Assembly: GCA_031549665.1 (NCBI GenBank)
Contig: JAVBPJ010000003.1
Span: 66,575 to 130,574 of the forward strand
Direction: 5' to 3'
DNA: 64,000 bases
Origin: Rikenella sp031549665
GTDB lineage: Bacteria; Bacteroidota; Bacteroidia; Bacteroidales; Rikenellaceae
This document shows positions 16,769 through 26,596 of the stretch, piece by piece. Positions within the stretch are counted from its first letter, which is position 1. Each line of letters begins with the position of its first letter. The notes beneath the pieces are model-generated. The model saw nothing but the letters and a program-made list of their open reading frames with translations, made no database searches and was not told the origin of the DNA. The position numbers and the translations under genes are program-made.

Positions 16769-18112
16769 TTAGTGAATACGGTTAAAAATGCGGTCCCAGC
16801 GTATGCCGTTGAAGATGTTCTTTTCGGGGGTCAGCGAGAACCAGATCAGGGTGGCTTTTCCCTCGATGTGGTCTTCGGGTACGAAGCCCCAGTAGCGGCT
16901 GTCGGCCGAATTGTGCCGGTTGTCCCCCATCATGAAGTAATAGTTCATGCGGAAGGTGTAACTGGTTGCCGGTTCGCCGTTTATGAGGATGGTGTCGCCC
17001 TGCGTTTCGAGCGTATTGCCTTCGTAGTTCTTGATGATCCGCTGGTAGAGCGGCAGGTTGGCCGGGGTGAGCTGCACGGTCGCGCCGGCGCGGGGAATCC
17101 ACAGGGGGCCGAAGCTGTCGACGCTCCAGGGGTAGTCGAGGGGTTGATGGGGGAAGATTTCGTCGCCCGGAACCAGCCCCGTGTAGCGGATGATTTCGGT
17201 TACCTGGGGCAGCGAACGGAGCTGTTCGACGCCTTTGTCGGTGAGCGGGAGGGTGTAGCGGCCGTCGAGGTAGCTGACGTTTTCGCGCGAGATGCCGAGC
17301 CGCTCCAGGATCTTGGAACTGAACGGTTCCGAAACGCTCACTACGTAAATGTATTGCCGTCCGGCGATTTCGGGCTCTTCCACTCCGTTCACCACCACGC
17401 GGCCTTCCACCACCTGCAGGGTATCGCCGGGCAGGGCCATGCAGCGTTTGATGTAGTTTTCCCGCTTGTCCACGGGCCGGTAGATGATTTCCGACTGGGC
17501 GGCCACTTGCTGGCGCCCTTCGCTGCGCACCCACTCGTAGTAATTGCCGGTGGGGTTGGCCAGCGCCACGGTGTCTCCCTCGGGGAAGTTGAACACCACC
17601 ACGTCGCCGCGGCGCACCTGGTCGGTCCCTCGCAGGCGCTTGTAGGGCCACTCGATCCAGTCGACGAACGAGGGGGTGTCCCGGGTCAGGGGCATGGTGT
17701 TCTGCACAAAGGGGAACGAGATGGGGGTGTTGGGCATTTTGGGGCCGTAGGGCAACTTGCTGACGAAGATGTAGTCGCCGGTCATCAGCGTGGTCTCCAT
17801 CGAGGGCGAGGGGATCACGTACATGCCGAAGAAGTAGGTCTTCAGCGGAAGCACCACCACCACGGCGTAGAGCAGCGACTCGACCCAGTCGATCCCTTTC
17901 CGGAAGGCGGGATGGCGCTCCTTGTAGGCCCGGTAGCGGTCAAGCACCAGGCGGTCGAGGTAGCGGGTAACGTAATGGTCGAAGATGAAGGGCAGGCCGA
18001 TCAGCCACCACGGATTGCGGGTCCAAACCACGAACCACAGGATGTAGACAACACTCACGACCACCAAACGGATCCAGCGGTTTTTCCAAAGGCTTATGAG
18101 TTGTTGTTTCAT
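16769..18112 (-). CDS. lepB: Signal peptidase I, Bacteroidota long form
   Basis: 447 residues, much longer than E. coli LepB (324). Two hydrophobic segments occur near the N-terminus (about 16-45) and another precedes the catalytic region. Catalytic Ser104 lies in IPSPSMETT and catalytic Lys222 in NYIKRCMALPGD. A conserved C-terminal box is MMGDNRHNSADSRYWGFV. It cleaves signal peptides of exported proteins on the outer face of the inner membrane. It sits in a run with purA, dapB and the etf genes, which are functionally unrelated. The extra length is insertion within the periplasmic domain. Confidence 0.94.
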   Translation of the reverse strand: MKQQLISLWKNRWIRLVVVSVVYILWFVVWTRNPWWLIGLPFIFDHYVTRYLDRLVLDRYRAYKERHPAFRKGIDWVESLLYAVVVVLPLKTYFFGMYVIPSPSMETTLMTGDYIFVSKLPYGPKMPNTPISFPFVQNTMPLTRDTPSFVDWIEWPYKRLRGTDQVRRGDVVVFNFPEGDTVALANPTGNYYEWVRSEGRQQVAAQSEIIYRPVDKRENYIKRCMALPGDTLQVVEGRVVVNGVEEPEIAGRQYIYVVSVSEPFSSKILERLGISRENVSYLDGRYTLPLTDKGVEQLRSLPQVTEIIRYTGLVPGDEIFPHQPLDYPWSVDSFGPLWIPRAGATVQLTPANLPLYQRIIKNYEGNTLETQGDTILINGEPATSYTFRMNYYFMMGDNRHNSADSRYWGFVPEDHIEGKATLIWFSLTPEKNIFNGIRWDRIFNRIH

Positions 18113-18125
18113 GGTCGGGTCGAGC

Positions 18126-18845
18126 TTAAAATCCCAGCAGGTCTTTCATGGAGTAAACGCCGTGGCGTTTTTTTTCGAGGTATTCGGCGGCCAGCACGGC
18201 TCCGACGGCGAATCCGCCACGGCCTTTGGCGGTGTGGTCGAGGGTGATGGTGTCTTCGGGCGACTCCCAAACCACGGTGTGGATGCCGGGGGCGACGCTG
18301 CGGCGCTGGGCGGTTACCTCAAGTTGTCCGGGTTCGGTGGTGGTGCCGAGGTGCCATCCGGTTTTGCGGCTCACGCCGGCCAGGATGCCTTCGGCCAGTG
18401 TCAGCGCGGTGCCGCTGGGGGCGTCTTTCTTTTGGGTGTGGTGTACTTCGTTCAGGGTTACGTCGTAGCTTTCGAACGGTTCCATCAGTTGGGCCAGACG
18501 GCGGTTGATCTCGAAAAACAGGTTCACGCCGATGCTGTAGTTCGAGGCGTAGAAGAACCCGCCGTTCTTTGCCGTGCAAAGCGCTTCGACCTCGCCGAAA
18601 CGTTCGATCCAGGCGGTGGTGCCGCACACCACGGGGACTCCCGCTTCCAAACAGGCGGCAATGTTGCCGAAAGCGGTGGCGGGGGTGGTGAATTCGATGG
18701 CTACGTCGGCCCGCCGCAGGTTGTCGGCGGTCAGTTCGTGCAGGTTGTCGACGTCGATGGTGAGTGCGATTTCGTGTCCGCGAGCCGTGGCGGCCCGTTC
18801 GATTTCGCGCCCCATTTTACCGTATCCGATCAGTGCGATTTTCAT
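18126..18845 (-). CDS. dapB: 4-hydroxy-tetrahydrodipicolinate reductase
   Basis: 239 residues. The NAD(P)-binding N-terminus is IALIGYGKMGREIE. EFTTPATAFGNIAACLE and VPVVCGTTAW follow, and the catalytic and substrate segment includes NEVHHTQKKDAPSGTALTLAE with the paired His and conserved Lys. Catalyses the second committed step of diaminopimelate and lysine synthesis, feeding peptidoglycan. It ends 13 nt before lepB and begins 3 nt after purA. Confidence 0.95.
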   Translation of the reverse strand: MKIALIGYGKMGREIERAATARGHEIALTIDVDNLHELTADNLRRADVAIEFTTPATAFGNIAACLEAGVPVVCGTTAWIERFGEVEALCTAKNGGFFYASNYSIGVNLFFEINRRLAQLMEPFESYDVTLNEVHHTQKKDAPSGTALTLAEGILAGVSRKTGWHLGTTTEPGQLEVTAQRRSVAPGIHTVVWESPEDTITLDHTAKGRGGFAVGAVLAAEYLEKKRHGVYSMKDLLGF

Positions 18846-18848
18846 GGC

Positions 18849-20111
18849 TTATCGTAGGATGGTCTCTTCCCGGTCGGGACCGACGGAGATGATTTTTACG
18901 GGAACTCCGGTTTGCTGTTCGATGAACTCGACGTAGGTTTTGAAGGCGGCGGGGAACTGATCGTAACTGCGGATCTGGTTGATGTCGCAATTCCACCCGT
19001 CGAACCGTTGATAAACGGGGGTGATGGGTTCGTTGGTCTCGTAGGGGAAATGGGTGGTGCGCTGGCCGTTTATGTCGTAGGCCACGGCCACCTGCAGCTC
19101 TTCGAAGTCGTTCAGCACGTCGGCCTTCATCATAATGAGCTGGGTAACGCCGTTGATCATGACCGAGTATTTCAGGGCCACGATGTCCAACCAGCCGCAG
19201 CGGCGGGGCCGGCCGGTGGTCGATCCGTACTCTTTACCGATGTCGCGCATGCGCTCGCCGGTGCTGTCGAAAAGTTCGGTGGGGAACGGGCCGCTCCCTA
19301 CGCGGGTGCAGTAGGCTTTGAAAATGCCGTACACTTCGCCGATTTTGTTCGGCGCCACGCCGAGTCCGGTGCATACTCCGGCGCAGATGGTGTTCGACGA
19401 GGTAACAAAAGGATAGGTGCCGAAATCGATGTCCAGCAGCGATCCTTGCGCCCCTTCGGCCAGGATGGTGGTTCCGCCGTCCAGCATTTCGTTGACTTGC
19501 TGCTCGCCTTCGATCATCGGGAAGCGGCGCAGGCACTCCACTCCGGCGAACCATTGGGTTTCGTAGTCGCTGATCTGGTAGTCGAAGTTGTATTGCGCCA
19601 GCAGGTCGATGTGTTTGCTTTTGAGGCGTTGGTAACGCTCCATGAACGAGGGCGAGAGCAGGTCGCCCACGCGCAGGCCGTTGCGGCCGGTTTTGTCCAT
19701 GTAGGTGGGGCCGATGCCTTTGAGGGTCGACCCGATTTTGGCTTTTCCCTTGGCGGCTTCGCTGGCGGCGTCGATGATGCGGTGGGTGGGCAGGATCAGG
19801 TGGGCCTTTTTGGCGATCTGGATCTTCGATACCACGTCCAGCCCCAGGGCCTCGAGCTTGGCGATCTCCTGGGCAAAAATAACGGGGTCGATCACCACGC
19901 CGTTGCCGATGATGTTGATGGCGTTTTCGCGGAAAATGCCCGAGGGGATGGTGTGCAGCACGTGGCAGCGTCCGTCGAAATGGAGCGAGTGTCCGGCGTT
20001 GGGGCCTCCCTGAAAACGGGCGATGGCCCGGTAGCGGGGGGTCAATACGTCCACAACTTTACCTTTTCCTTCGTCGCCCCATTGCAGGCCGAGTACCACG
20101 TCTATCTTCAT
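18849..20111 (-). CDS. purA: Adenylosuccinate synthetase
   Basis: 420 residues. The GTP-binding N-terminus carries QWGDEGKGKVVD and the catalytic His region is GPNAGHSL; other family blocks are IGSTLKGIGPTYMDKTGR, EGAQGSLLDIDFGTYPFVTSS and TTGRPRRCGWLD. Converts IMP and aspartate to adenylosuccinate using GTP. It is first in the purA-dapB-lepB-etfB-etfA-acd run. The 143-nt gap upstream contains a weak -7-like TACTTTTA at 20214-20221. Confidence 0.96.
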   Translation of the reverse strand: MKIDVVLGLQWGDEGKGKVVDVLTPRYRAIARFQGGPNAGHSLHFDGRCHVLHTIPSGIFRENAINIIGNGVVIDPVIFAQEIAKLEALGLDVVSKIQIAKKAHLILPTHRIIDAASEAAKGKAKIGSTLKGIGPTYMDKTGRNGLRVGDLLSPSFMERYQRLKSKHIDLLAQYNFDYQISDYETQWFAGVECLRRFPMIEGEQQVNEMLDGGTTILAEGAQGSLLDIDFGTYPFVTSSNTICAGVCTGLGVAPNKIGEVYGIFKAYCTRVGSGPFPTELFDSTGERMRDIGKEYGSTTGRPRRCGWLDIVALKYSVMINGVTQLIMMKADVLNDFEELQVAVAYDINGQRTTHFPYETNEPITPVYQRFDGWNCDINQIRSYDQFPAAFKTYVEFIEQQTGVPVKIISVGPDREETILR

Positions 20112-20254
20112 CGTTCTTTTTTATGGCTTGTGCAGACACCCTCTCCAAAGCGTTAAAAACCCGGGCATGGCGGTTGTCATGTCCGGTCAGGCAGGGGTGT
20201 CGTTTTCAGGACGTAAAAGTACAAAAACTTCCGTTTATGCTCCCTATGCGGGGG

Positions 20255-21100
20255 TTACTTTTTTTCGGATTTTATCCGTTGCGTTTCGTTATCTCCCACG
20301 ATTACAAGGCCTTGACTCATCAACAGGCCGATGGCTCGCTTGAATACCTTTTTGCTCATTCCGGTGGCCAGTCGCACCTGGTCGGGCGCGGAGAGATCGC
20401 CCAGCGGAAGCGTGCCGTCCGCCTGTTCGATCATGGCCAAAAGCTGGTCGGCGGCCACTTTCACCTGGTCGAATCCGCTTTGCTGGAGCGAGACGTCGAT
20501 GCGCCCCTCGTCGGTGATTTTTACCACGTATCCCTTCAGCCGGTCGCCGACGGCCACGGGGACAAAGAGCTGGTTGTCGTACAGCACGCCCCAGTGGCGG
20601 TTGTTGACGATGGCCCGGAATCCCATGGGGATCCGCTGGGTAACCAACAGCTCCACCTCTTCGCGGGGGCGGACCGTGATCTGTTCGTTCGAGATGAATT
20701 TATGGAGTTTGGCGGTGGCTACGGGCCGGTTTGTTTTTTGGTCGACGTAAAGCTGCACCACGTGCCGTTCGCCCGGCCGCATGGGGTCGCGCTGGTTGCT
20801 TTTGGGGATGAACAGGTCTTTGGGAAGTCCCCAGTTCAGAAACGATCCGTGAAAGTTGAAGCCCACCACTTCGAGCGCGGCGATGCCCCCCTCGACAATC
20901 AGCGGGTCGTCGGTGGTGGCCACGGGGCGGTCTTCCGAATCGGAGTAGACAAACACGTTGACCTTGCTCCCGGGCTGCATGTCGGGCGAAACGTACCGGT
21001 TGGGAAGCAGCACCTCGTCGCCCTCCGGGTCGATCAGGTAGAGGCCATTTTCGGTGGCGCGGGAAACGGTGAGGGTGTTGTAGTTAGCGATACGGATCAA
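20255..21100 (-). CDS. CvfB-like S1-domain RNA-binding protein
   Basis: 281 residues, starting at TTG 21100 (reads MIRIANYNTLTVSR). An upstream frame exists but runs through the promoter box, so I reject it. The pattern of tandem small beta-barrels with an S1-like module (VGDRLKGYVVKITDEGRIDVSLQ) and a C-terminal winged-helix-like part (MSKKVFKRAIGLLMSQGLVIV) fits CvfB, an RNA-binding regulator known from staphylococcal virulence. In this organism the role is unknown, presumably RNA or ribosome related. Divergent from the nitrilase operon. Confidence 0.82.
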   Translation of the reverse strand: MIRIANYNTLTVSRATENGLYLIDPEGDEVLLPNRYVSPDMQPGSKVNVFVYSDSEDRPVATTDDPLIVEGGIAALEVVGFNFHGSFLNWGLPKDLFIPKSNQRDPMRPGERHVVQLYVDQKTNRPVATAKLHKFISNEQITVRPREEVELLVTQRIPMGFRAIVNNRHWGVLYDNQLFVPVAVGDRLKGYVVKITDEGRIDVSLQQSGFDQVKVAADQLLAMIEQADGTLPLGDLSAPDQVRLATGMSKKVFKRAIGLLMSQGLVIVGDNETQRIKSEKK

Positions 21101-21121
21101 AACGTGGGGCGATTTTCTGCG

Positions 21122-21129
21122 CAAAGGTA
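21122..21129 (-). promoter_or_regulatory. -7 promoter box of the cvfB-like gene
   Basis: TACCTTTG on the minus strand, 21 nt before the TTG start at 21100. It rules out the longer reading frame that begins upstream. Confidence 0.55.
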
Positions 21130-21139
21130 CTGCCAAATT

Positions 21140-21171
21140 TTTGATATTCCGCCGTGGAAACCTTAACTTTG
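21140..21171 (+). promoter_or_regulatory. -33/-7 promoter of the nitrilase-uvrA operon
   Basis: TTTG at 21140-21143 and TAACTTTG at 21164-21171, separated by 20 bp, match the Bacteroidota -33/-7 arrangement. Leader of about 35 nt to the ATG at 21210. Confidence 0.6.
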
Positions 21172-21209
21172 GGGCTTGCAAACGTGTCAACCGCAGTCTC
21201 CCCTACTCC

Positions 21210-21995
21210 ATGCAACTTAAGGTCGCTCTCTTTCAACTCGATATCCTGTGGGAAAATCCCGAAGCCAACTGCCGCAAGGTGGAACAATGGGTGCGCGAAC
21301 GGGCCGGCGATGCCGACCTGGTTGTGCTGCCCGAGATGTTCGCCACGGGGTTCAGCATGAATCCGGCCTCCATCGCCCAGCCCATGGAGGGGTCGATCGT
21401 CGCCTCGATGAAGGCGCTGGCCGTTGAAAGCGGCAAAGCCATCATCACCAGCGTGGCCATCCACGACCCGCAGCGCGGCGGCTACTACAACCGCCTCTTC
21501 TTTTTCGCCCCCGACGGCGTGTGGCTCACCTACGACAAGCGGCACCTGTTCCGCATGGGCGGCGAACACGAACGGTACGTCGGCGGCAGCTCGAAATTGG
21601 TGATCTACTACAAGGGGTTCCGTATCTGCCCGATGGTTTGCTACGACCTGCGCTTTCCCGTGTGGTCGCGCAACCGGGGCGATTACGACGTGTTGATTTA
21701 CGTGGCCTGCTGGCCCGAACCGCGCCGCTACGCCTGGAGTACGCTGCTCAAGGCGCGCGCCATCGAAAACCTCAGCTACGTGGTGGGGGTGAACCGTTGC
21801 GGCCAGGAGCCCTCCAACCGCTATGCGGGCGACTCGGCGGCCCTCGATTTTCTCGGGCTTCCGCTGGCCGAAGCCGCGCCCTACCGCGAAGAGATGGTTT
21901 TCGCCACGTTCGATCTGGAGGCCCTCAACGCATTCCGCACCCAATTTCCGGCCCACCTGGACGCAGACCGGTTCGAGATCGATTTAGAGGAGTAA
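21210..21995 (+). CDS. Carbon-nitrogen hydrolase (nitrilase superfamily), omega-amidase-like
   Basis: 261 residues from ATG 21210. The catalytic triad is visible: Glu in LVVLPEMFATGF, Lys in TYDKRHLF, Cys in PMVCYDLRFPVWSR. The pattern is closest to the YafV/Nit2-like omega-amidases, which hydrolyse the omega-amide of 2-oxoglutaramate or 2-oxosuccinamate in metabolite repair. An upstream in-frame start (21141) would lie inside the promoter region and is not used. First gene of a four-gene operon; the TSUP permease follows after 7 nt. Confidence 0.88.
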   Translation: MQLKVALFQLDILWENPEANCRKVEQWVRERAGDADLVVLPEMFATGFSMNPASIAQPMEGSIVASMKALAVESGKAIITSVAIHDPQRGGYYNRLFFFAPDGVWLTYDKRHLFRMGGEHERYVGGSSKLVIYYKGFRICPMVCYDLRFPVWSRNRGDYDVLIYVACWPEPRRYAWSTLLKARAIENLSYVVGVNRCGQEPSNRYAGDSAALDFLGLPLAEAAPYREEMVFATFDLEALNAFRTQFPAHLDADRFEIDLEE

Positions 21996-22002
21996 CCCGA
22001 AC

Positions 22003-22785
22003 GTGAGTATCGAAATCATCCTCCTGTTGGTCTGCTCGGGCGTTGTGGTCGGTGTGATCAACACCTTTGCCGGCGCCGCGGCTTCGATCACCATAGCCCT
22101 CTACACTGCCCTGGGGATGCCCATCGCCGTGGCCAACGGCACCAACCGCGTGTCGGTGTTGATGCAGACCGCCACCATGTCGTTCGGATTCCGGAAACAG
22201 GGGCTGCTGGATTACCGTACCGGACTCAAGCTGGGCATACCCACCTTTATCGGCGCCGTAATCGGGGCCACGTTCGCCGCCCGGGTCAACGCCACCCTTT
22301 TTGTGTGGATGCTGGTTACGCTGCTGATGCTGTTGTTGCTGCTGCTGGTTTTCAGCCCCGACCGCATCCTGAAAGGGAGCAACAAGCCGCGCCGCGCCAT
22401 CCGCTGGAGCGACTACGGCTGGTTTCTGCTGATCGGCCTCTACGGCGGCGCTTTCCACATCGGCATCGGCTACCTGATCCTTTCGGTTACCATCATGGCC
22501 ATGGGCTACGACGTGTTGCAGGCCAACGCCCTGAAAGGATTTGTGGTGATGCTGTACACGCCCGTGGCGTTGTCGATTTTCCTGTTTCACGACCAGGTGA
22601 ACCTGATGTACGGCCTGGTACACGGAGCGGGGAACATCGTCGGAGCCTACTTCGCAACCCGCTACGCCTCGCGGATCAACCCGCAGGTGATCCGCTGGGT
22701 ACTGGTGGCCTTTATGCTGTTTACCATCCTCGAACTGCTGGGGGTGATCGACCTTAAATCTTTGTTTGCTAACTGGATACCGTAA
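22003..22785 (+). CDS. TSUP (TauE/SafE) family permease
   Basis: 260 residues, GTG start at 22003, seven or eight hydrophobic segments in two similar halves. The N-terminal half has VVGVINTFAGAAASITIALY and VANGTNRVSVLMQ, and the C-terminal half GLYGGAFHIGIGYLIL and ANALKGFVV, a typical TSUP layout. Family members move sulfite, sulfonates or other small organic acids; the substrate here is unknown. Its stop overlaps the next ATG (TAATG), showing translational coupling with the lytic transglycosylase. Confidence 0.85.
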   Translation: MSIEIILLLVCSGVVVGVINTFAGAAASITIALYTALGMPIAVANGTNRVSVLMQTATMSFGFRKQGLLDYRTGLKLGIPTFIGAVIGATFAARVNATLFVWMLVTLLMLLLLLLVFSPDRILKGSNKPRRAIRWSDYGWFLLIGLYGGAFHIGIGYLILSVTIMAMGYDVLQANALKGFVVMLYTPVALSIFLFHDQVNLMYGLVHGAGNIVGAYFATRYASRINPQVIRWVLVAFMLFTILELLGVIDLKSLFANWIP

Positions 22786-23717
22786 TGAACCGAACCCGAA
22801 TTCTTTGTTGCGCCCTGTTGTTCGCCCCGTTCGCGGCGCAGGCGCAGATCCCCGTTCCGCCCGACGCCGAGGCGGCCGATCGTTTTCTTCCCGCCCCCGT
22901 GTACGTTCCGCCCATCCCCCAAAAGCTCACCTTTGCGGGCGAAGAGGTCCCCCTGCGGTGGGCCGAGGTGCGCGAGGCCCTGGAACGCGAAATGGCCGTT
23001 ACCATTTACATGCACTCGCGTACGCTGCTGACCCTGAGGGCCACCACCCGTTATTTTCCGGTGATTGAACCCATCCTGAAGGATTACGGCATCCCCGACG
23101 ACTTCAAGTACCTGTGCATGGCCGAAAGCGGATTGAATCCCAACGCCTTTTCCACCGCCAGCGCCGCCGGACTGTGGCAGTTTGTGGCCTCGGCCGCCAA
23201 GAAATACGGGGTCGAAACCGGCGAGAATGTCGACCTGCGCTACCACGTGGTGGAGTCGACCATCGCCGCCTGCAAGTACCTGCGCGAATCCTACGCCCTG
23301 TACGGCAGTTGGACGCTGGCCGCGGCCTCGTACAACGCGGGGGTGAACGGAGTAACGCGCCGGCTGGGCATCCAGGGCGTGGGTTCCTATTACGATCTTT
23401 TCCTGCCCGAAGAGACCATGCGCTACGTCTACCGCATCCTCTCGTTCAAGTTGCTCACCCAGGACCCCCGCAAGTACGGCTTCAACCTCCGCAAGAGCGA
23501 CTACCTTCCCCCGTTCCAAAACTACCGCCAGGTGCAGGTGGGCGGCGTGGAGAACCAAAAACTGGTGTGGTCGGAAATAGCCGCCGCCCAGGGAACCACC
23601 TATAAAATGCTCCGGATTCTGAACCCCTGGATCCGCAGTTACGAGTACGACAACGCCCCGGGAACCTGCTACACGCTACTGGTTCCCACCGCCGGATTCC
23701 GTGAAAATGGCCGATAA
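22785..23717 (+). CDS. Membrane-bound lytic transglycosylase (SLT/MltD type)
   Basis: 310 residues with a signal peptide (RILCCALLFAPFAAQAQ). The SLT domain shows catalytic Glu in CMAESGLNPNAFS, then ASAAGLWQFV, the MltD-like YHVVESTIAACKYL, and AAASYNAGVNGV. Cleaves peptidoglycan glycan strands to anhydro-muropeptides. The C-terminal tail has one LysM-like stretch (GTTYKMLRILNPWI), shorter than in E. coli MltD. Its last 11 bases overlap the uvrA start. Confidence 0.88.
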   Translation: MNRTRILCCALLFAPFAAQAQIPVPPDAEAADRFLPAPVYVPPIPQKLTFAGEEVPLRWAEVREALEREMAVTIYMHSRTLLTLRATTRYFPVIEPILKDYGIPDDFKYLCMAESGLNPNAFSTASAAGLWQFVASAAKKYGVETGENVDLRYHVVESTIAACKYLRESYALYGSWTLAAASYNAGVNGVTRRLGIQGVGSYYDLFLPEETMRYVYRILSFKLLTQDPRKYGFNLRKSDYLPPFQNYRQVQVGGVENQKLVWSEIAAAQGTTYKMLRILNPWIRSYEYDNAPGTCYTLLVPTAGFRENGR

Positions 23718-26538
23718 AAAAGAAGAATCGTTCATTACTGTCGAGGGAGCCCGCGTTCACAACCTCAAAAATGTGGACGTGGCCATTCCGCGCAACCGCT
23801 TGACCGTGATCACGGGACTTTCGGGGTCGGGCAAATCGTCGTTGGCTTTCGACACCATTTACGCCGAGGGGCAACGCCGCTACCTGGAGACCCTGTCGGC
23901 CTACGCCCGCCAGTTTTTCGGCACCCTCGAACGGCCCGACGTCGACAAGATCAACGGCCTGAGTCCCGTCATCTCGATCGAACAACGCACCACGGGCCGC
24001 AACCCCCGCTCGACCGTGGGGACGGTAACCGAAATCAACGACTTTATGCGGCTGCTTTTCGCCCGCGCCTCGACGGCCTACTCGAAAGCGACGGGCGAGG
24101 CGATGGTGCGCTACTCCGACGCCCAAATCGCCGAGCTGATCGTCGAGCGCTTCGCCGGCCGCAAGATCGCCCTGCTGGCCCCGCTGGTGCGGGGGCGCAA
24201 GGGACACTACCGCGAACTTTTCGCCACGCTGCTCAAAAAGGGATACCTTTACGTGCGGATCGACGGCGACTTCCGCGAGATGGTTCCCGGCATGCAGCTC
24301 GACCGCTACAAGAACCACGAAATCGAACTGGTGGTCGATCGGCTGGTGGCCGCGCCCGACGCCGGGACCCGTGTGAAGAAGAGCCTTGAAGAGGCCATGC
24401 GCCAGGGCAAGGGAACGATGATGGTGGCCGACTACGACACCGGAGAAAGCCGCTATTACAGCCGCAACCTGATGTGTCCCACCACCGGCATTTCGTACAA
24501 CGAACCGGCCCCGCACACCTTTTCGTTCAATTCGCCCCAGGGGGCCTGTCCCCATTGCAACGGCCTGGGCGAGGAGAGCGTGTTCGAGCTTTCGCGCATT
24601 GTCCCCGATCTTTCCAAAAGCATTCAACAGGGCGGGATTCAGCCCCTCGGAAAGCCCAAGGCAAGCCCGGTGTTCAGCAAATTGGAGGCCATCGCCCAGC
24701 GTTACGAATTCACTTTCGACACGCCGCTCGACGAACTCGACGAAGAGGTGCTGAACACCCTGCTCTACGGCGACGCCACCCCCGTGCGGGTCAAAGCGCT
24801 GACGGGCCTCGGCAGCAATTACATGACCGCCTGGGAGGGGGTGATCGCTTTCCTCGAAGAGCAGCACGCCGACGGCGAGCGCGGCGAAAAATGGAAAGAA
24901 CAGTACATCGAACACCGCACCTGCTCGGTATGCGGCGGCAGCCGCCTGCGCGAAGATTCGCTCTTTTTCCGGGTGGACGGCCGCAACATCGCCGAACTCT
25001 CGGCCATGAGCGTCGAAGAGCTGGCCCGTTGGTTCGAGGGGATCGAAGATCGATTGACCGCGCGCCAGGCCACCATCGGGCGCGACCTTTTGAAAGAGAT
25101 CCGCGAACGGCTCCGTTTTCTGCTCGACGTGGGGCTGGGCTATCTCTCCCTGAGCCGGAGCAGCCGCAGCCTGAGCGGCGGCGAAAGCCAGCGCATCCGC
25201 CTGGCCACCCAAATCGGGTCGAAACTGATGAACGTCCTCTACATCCTGGACGAACCGAGCATCGGCTTGCACCAGCGCGACAACATCAAATTGATCCGCA
25301 GCCTGGAACAGTTGCGCGACGCGGGCAACAGCGTGATTGTGGTGGAACACGACGAGGAGATGATTCGCTCGGCCGACTGGGTGGTGGACGTGGGTCCCGC
25401 CGCCGGACGAAAGGGCGGCGAGATCCTTGCTGCCGGTCCGTTGAACGAGGTGCTTGAAATCCATTCATTCACGTCCGATTACCTCACCGGCCGCCGCCGG
25501 ATCGAACTGCCCGGGGCGCACCGCGCCGGAAACGGGCATCGGCTGACGGTACACGGGGCGCGGGGCAACAACCTGAAAAACCTGACCGTCCCGTTCCCGC
25601 TCGGAACCCTGATCTGCGTGACGGGAGTGAGCGGCAGCGGCAAATCGACCCTGATCAACCACACCCTGCGGCCCGCCCTGAACAGGGTGCTGTACAACTC
25701 CTACGACCAACCCCTGCTCTACGACCGGATCGAGGGCATGGAACAGGTGGACAAAATGATCCAGGTCGACCAGTCGCCCATCGGCCGCACCCCCCGGAGC
25801 AACCCCGCCACCTATTCGGGCGTGTTCGCCGACATCCGCAAACTGTTCGAAGCTACCCCCGACGCCCAAATCAGGGGCTACAAGGCGGGGCGGTTTTCGT
25901 TCAACGTCAAGGGCGGCCGGTGCGAAGAGTGCCGCGGGGCGGGCGTGCAAACCATTGAAATGAACTTCCTGCCGGACGTGTACGTTACCTGCAAGGTGTG
26001 CAACGGCCACCGCTACAACCGCGAAACGCTGCAGGTGAAATACAAAGGGAAAAACATCGACGACGTGTTGAACATGACCGTCAACCAGAGCGTCGAATTT
26101 TTTGAACACATCCCCTCGATCCATCAAAAACTCAAGGCCATACAGGACGTGGGGCTGGGATACCTGCGCCTGGGGCAGCCCTGCACCACCCTTTCGGGCG
26201 GCGAAAGCCAGCGGATCAAGCTCTCGGCCGAACTGTCGCGGCGCGACACCGGCAACACGCTCTACATTCTGGACGAACCCACCACGGGGCTCCATTTCGA
26301 GGACATCCGGGTGCTGCTTGGAGTGCTGAACCGACTGGTGGACAAGGGAAATACGGTGATTGTGATCGAACACAACCTGGACGTGGTGAAAGTGGCCGAC
26401 TGGATCGTCGACATCGGCCCCGAAGGGGGCGCGGCGGGCGGAGAACTGATCGCAGCGGGTACTCCGGAACAGGTGGCCGCCGTTCCGGCCAGCTACACGG
26501 GTTGTTTCCTGAAGCCGCTGCTCGGTCGGGGCAAGTAG
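23707..26538 (+). CDS. uvrA: Excinuclease ABC subunit A
   Basis: 943 residues from ATG 23707 (a GTG two codons upstream is possible). Two ABC ATPase halves: Walker A GLSGSGKSSLAF and GVSGSGKSTLINH, each with an LSGGESQRI signature and an ILDEPS/ILDEPTTGLH Walker B. Zinc-binding cysteine pairs are at CPHCNGLG, CSVCGGSRL, and CEECRGAG with CKVCNGHRY. Recognises helix-distorting DNA damage and loads UvrB in nucleotide excision repair. Its start overlaps the preceding transglycosylase gene, an unusual partner. Confidence 0.97.
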   Translation: MADKKEESFITVEGARVHNLKNVDVAIPRNRLTVITGLSGSGKSSLAFDTIYAEGQRRYLETLSAYARQFFGTLERPDVDKINGLSPVISIEQRTTGRNPRSTVGTVTEINDFMRLLFARASTAYSKATGEAMVRYSDAQIAELIVERFAGRKIALLAPLVRGRKGHYRELFATLLKKGYLYVRIDGDFREMVPGMQLDRYKNHEIELVVDRLVAAPDAGTRVKKSLEEAMRQGKGTMMVADYDTGESRYYSRNLMCPTTGISYNEPAPHTFSFNSPQGACPHCNGLGEESVFELSRIVPDLSKSIQQGGIQPLGKPKASPVFSKLEAIAQRYEFTFDTPLDELDEEVLNTLLYGDATPVRVKALTGLGSNYMTAWEGVIAFLEEQHADGERGEKWKEQYIEHRTCSVCGGSRLREDSLFFRVDGRNIAELSAMSVEELARWFEGIEDRLTARQATIGRDLLKEIRERLRFLLDVGLGYLSLSRSSRSLSGGESQRIRLATQIGSKLMNVLYILDEPSIGLHQRDNIKLIRSLEQLRDAGNSVIVVEHDEEMIRSADWVVDVGPAAGRKGGEILAAGPLNEVLEIHSFTSDYLTGRRRIELPGAHRAGNGHRLTVHGARGNNLKNLTVPFPLGTLICVTGVSGSGKSTLINHTLRPALNRVLYNSYDQPLLYDRIEGMEQVDKMIQVDQSPIGRTPRSNPATYSGVFADIRKLFEATPDAQIRGYKAGRFSFNVKGGRCEECRGAGVQTIEMNFLPDVYVTCKVCNGHRYNRETLQVKYKGKNIDDVLNMTVNQSVEFFEHIPSIHQKLKAIQDVGLGYLRLGQPCTTLSGGESQRIKLSAELSRRDTGNTLYILDEPTTGLHFEDIRVLLGVLNRLVDKGNTVIVIEHNLDVVKVADWIVDIGPEGGAAGGELIAAGTPEQVAAVPASYTGCFLKPLLGRGK

Positions 26539-26596
26539 GCGACAGATTACTCTTTCCGGCGGCATGGCGCGCTTGGCCGATAATTTTAATGCATCT